Assembly: GCF_000582685.1 (NCBI RefSeq)
Contig: NZ_KK073768.1
Location: 1,858,231 to 1,922,230, forward strand
Source of the DNA: [Scytonema hofmanni] UTEX 2349
GTDB lineage: Bacteria > Cyanobacteriota > Cyanobacteriia > Cyanobacteriales > Nostocaceae
Direction: 5' to 3'
DNA length: 64,000 nt
The notes under the pieces were generated by a model. That model was not told where the DNA came from, searched no databases, and worked only from the letters and a program-made list of their open reading frames with translations. This document shows positions 63,002-64,000 of the stretch, piece after piece (position 1 is the first letter of the stretch; every line of letters begins with the position of its first letter). The position numbers were made by a program, and so were the translations under genes.

Positions 63002-63721
63002 TCAAAGGCTAGAAAAATCTTTTAGCGTACTTTCATAACCGCCAAATTCCTGGACATATTCCAGAATAGAAGTACCAAATTCATCATAAGATACTTTACC
63101 GGAAGTTAAAAGCTGTACAACTTTATCTGGACCTCTCAAGTGTGCGCCGGCTAGAATGCCAGAAATGGTGATTGTGATTGTTTTTGACTTTCCTTTGTCG
63201 TCAAATGTCTTTTTCCGATCAAGATACTCATTGATAGATTTTCCTTGTGTTTTCAGGATATTATTAATATCTTGCCAATACACTGCAAAAGCTTCACGAA
63301 TCGCTTTTTCTTGAACTTCAGGAGAATTGAGGAATTTGACTTTGCTATCAATCCCATTCTTTCCTGTCCATCTACCTTGCCAGTAATTCTTCTTACTACC
63401 ATTTCCATAATAAACGTTGGCTTGATAGTAACCAAGACGAATCAGCAAAACTTCCGCAAACTGATATTTGCCAAGAAAACCCAACTCTGGATTTTCAAAC
63501 ATATACTGTTTTGCTCCTGATTGTATCCCTGTTTCCCGAACTCCCAGCGCTAACAGCATATCTTGCAAACTTCCTTTGCTCGTCGTCTGCTGATTTTTTG
63601 GAGAACTTGCAACTATCATAGATGGTTTCATCTGCTTTAAATCGCTTCCCACCACAATTAGATGCGGTAAATTGGCATAACTAGAAAAGAGGTGAGCGAT
63701 TAAAAGTAATTTAGTATACAT
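63002..63721 (-). CDS. Lysozyme-like/transglycosylase-fold secreted protein
   Basis: A 239-residue protein. The middle (ENPELGFLGKYQFAEVLLIR, LGYYQANVYYGNGSK, WQGRWTGKNGIDSKVKFLNS, EVQEKAIREAFAVYWQDI) and the end (ITISGILAGAHLRGPDKVVQ, YDEFGTSILEYVQEFGGYES) resemble from memory lysozyme-superfamily proteins of peptidoglycan-active or phage-tail-like type. The Glu at PELGFLG may be catalytic. The N-terminus is mildly hydrophobic (KLLLIAHLFSSYANLPHLIV) and could be a poor signal peptide. It lies 178 bases upstream of the TPR-CHAT start on the same strand, separated by palindromic repeats. Confidence 0.55.
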   Translation of the reverse strand: MYTKLLLIAHLFSSYANLPHLIVVGSDLKQMKPSMIVASSPKNQQTTSKGSLQDMLLALGVRETGIQSGAKQYMFENPELGFLGKYQFAEVLLIRLGYYQANVYYGNGSKKNYWQGRWTGKNGIDSKVKFLNSPEVQEKAIREAFAVYWQDINNILKTQGKSINEYLDRKKTFDDKGKSKTITITISGILAGAHLRGPDKVVQLLTSGKVSYDEFGTSILEYVQEFGGYESTLKDFSSL

Positions 63722-64000
63722 GTTTTCATCAGGATTAAAATTGCTTTTGATTGTAAAGCCAGTCTGGGTAAGATGTAATACTTTTAAATAAAAGTATAAA
63801 AAAAGGAGTGAAAAACCTCACCCTGTCCGTACCGGACATCCCTCTCCTTATTAAGGAGAGGGAAAGATTTTAGCGTAGCTAAAAGCGAGGGTGAGGTTTT
63901 TCGGATTTGTATGTACACGATAGAACGATTAAATTACAAGAAAGGCAGAAGTTCGAGGGCAGAAGGCACTTATGTTAGGAGTATCAATTAAAACTTACTT
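63722..64000. repeat. Window end with an inverted-repeat element
   Basis: AAAAACCTCACCCT (63811-63824) is mirrored by AGGGTGAGGTTTTT (63888-63901). Between them are GTCCGTACCGGAC and CCCTCTCCTTATTAAGGAGAGGG. The 91-bp unit is a MITE-like or REP-like repeat. No gene begins in the last 100 bases that I can support. Confidence 0.65.

Noticed and set aside
1..64000. tRNA, rRNA, tmRNA and known riboswitches
   Set aside because: None recognised by eye on either strand; a covariance search would be decisive.

Overview
The window is chromosomal DNA of a cyanobacterium, most likely a large-genome filamentous (Nostocales-type) strain. The evidence is the very frequent HIP1 octamer GCGATCGC, the abundant short tandem repeats and palindromic interspersed repeats in the gaps, and cyanobacterial families such as PxcA, COP23, DUF1823, DUF2301, a TerB/Mo-nitrogenase C-terminal protein and a PirA-like small protein. 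No rRNA, tRNA or CRISPR array was recognised.

Layout. 1-2.9 kb: RND efflux pump (partial) and its adaptor. 3.4-8.9 kb: HD phosphohydrolase, an oligopeptide ABC permease (dppC-like), glycogen branching enzyme glgB and a small membrane protein. 9.1-13.1 kb: structured non-coding DNA, a small lipoprotein, an FtsL-like protein and ftsI. 13.3-20.3 kb: an HTH-dynamin GTPase, a BON lipoprotein, and a possible small-molecule locus (GCS2-like ligase, methyltransferase, DUF3182 ATP-grasp-like protein). 20.4-24.1 kb: brnA antitoxin with a decapitated brnT, and an NB-ARC/TPR NTPase split by one in-frame TGA. 24.5-30.6 kb: housekeeping genes (obgE, SAM hydroxide adenosyltransferase, acylphosphatase) and a 51-aa PirA-like gene with its own NtcA-type box and terminator. 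30.8-35.8 kb: PxcA-like protein, then a COP23/protease/protease-TPR operon. 35.9-36.6 kb: an antitoxin with a frameshifted PIN toxin. 36.7-45.3 kb: an operon-like set of dynamin-like GTPase, Hsp70-like ATPase, a 360-aa protein and a Ser/Thr kinase; the first three resemble a SrfC/SrfB/SrfA-type system. 45.8-51.8 kb: an acyl-CoA dehydrogenase/cyclase fusion, a DUF433/DUF5615 module, an aldehyde dehydrogenase remnant, a DUF4760 protein and an Uma2 protein among many MITE-like elements. 52.7-55.7 kb: dppA and dppB. 55.8-63.7 kb: CHAT-STAND protein, a membrane ATPase with a striking Gly-Val repeat, a TPR-CHAT protein and a lysozyme-like protein.

Two themes stand out. First, the window is rich in NTPase and caspase-like (CHAT) modules of the kind linked to conflict or programmed-death systems in multicellular bacteria: two dynamin-like GTPases, an Hsp70-like ATPase, NB-ARC and STAND ATPases and two CHAT proteins. 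Second, a palindromic repeat family with core GTAGAGACG...CGTCTCTAC occurs about twenty times. One copy lies where the 5' half of brnT should be, and at least two others are read in frame inside proteins. Two toxin genes are broken while their antitoxins remain open.
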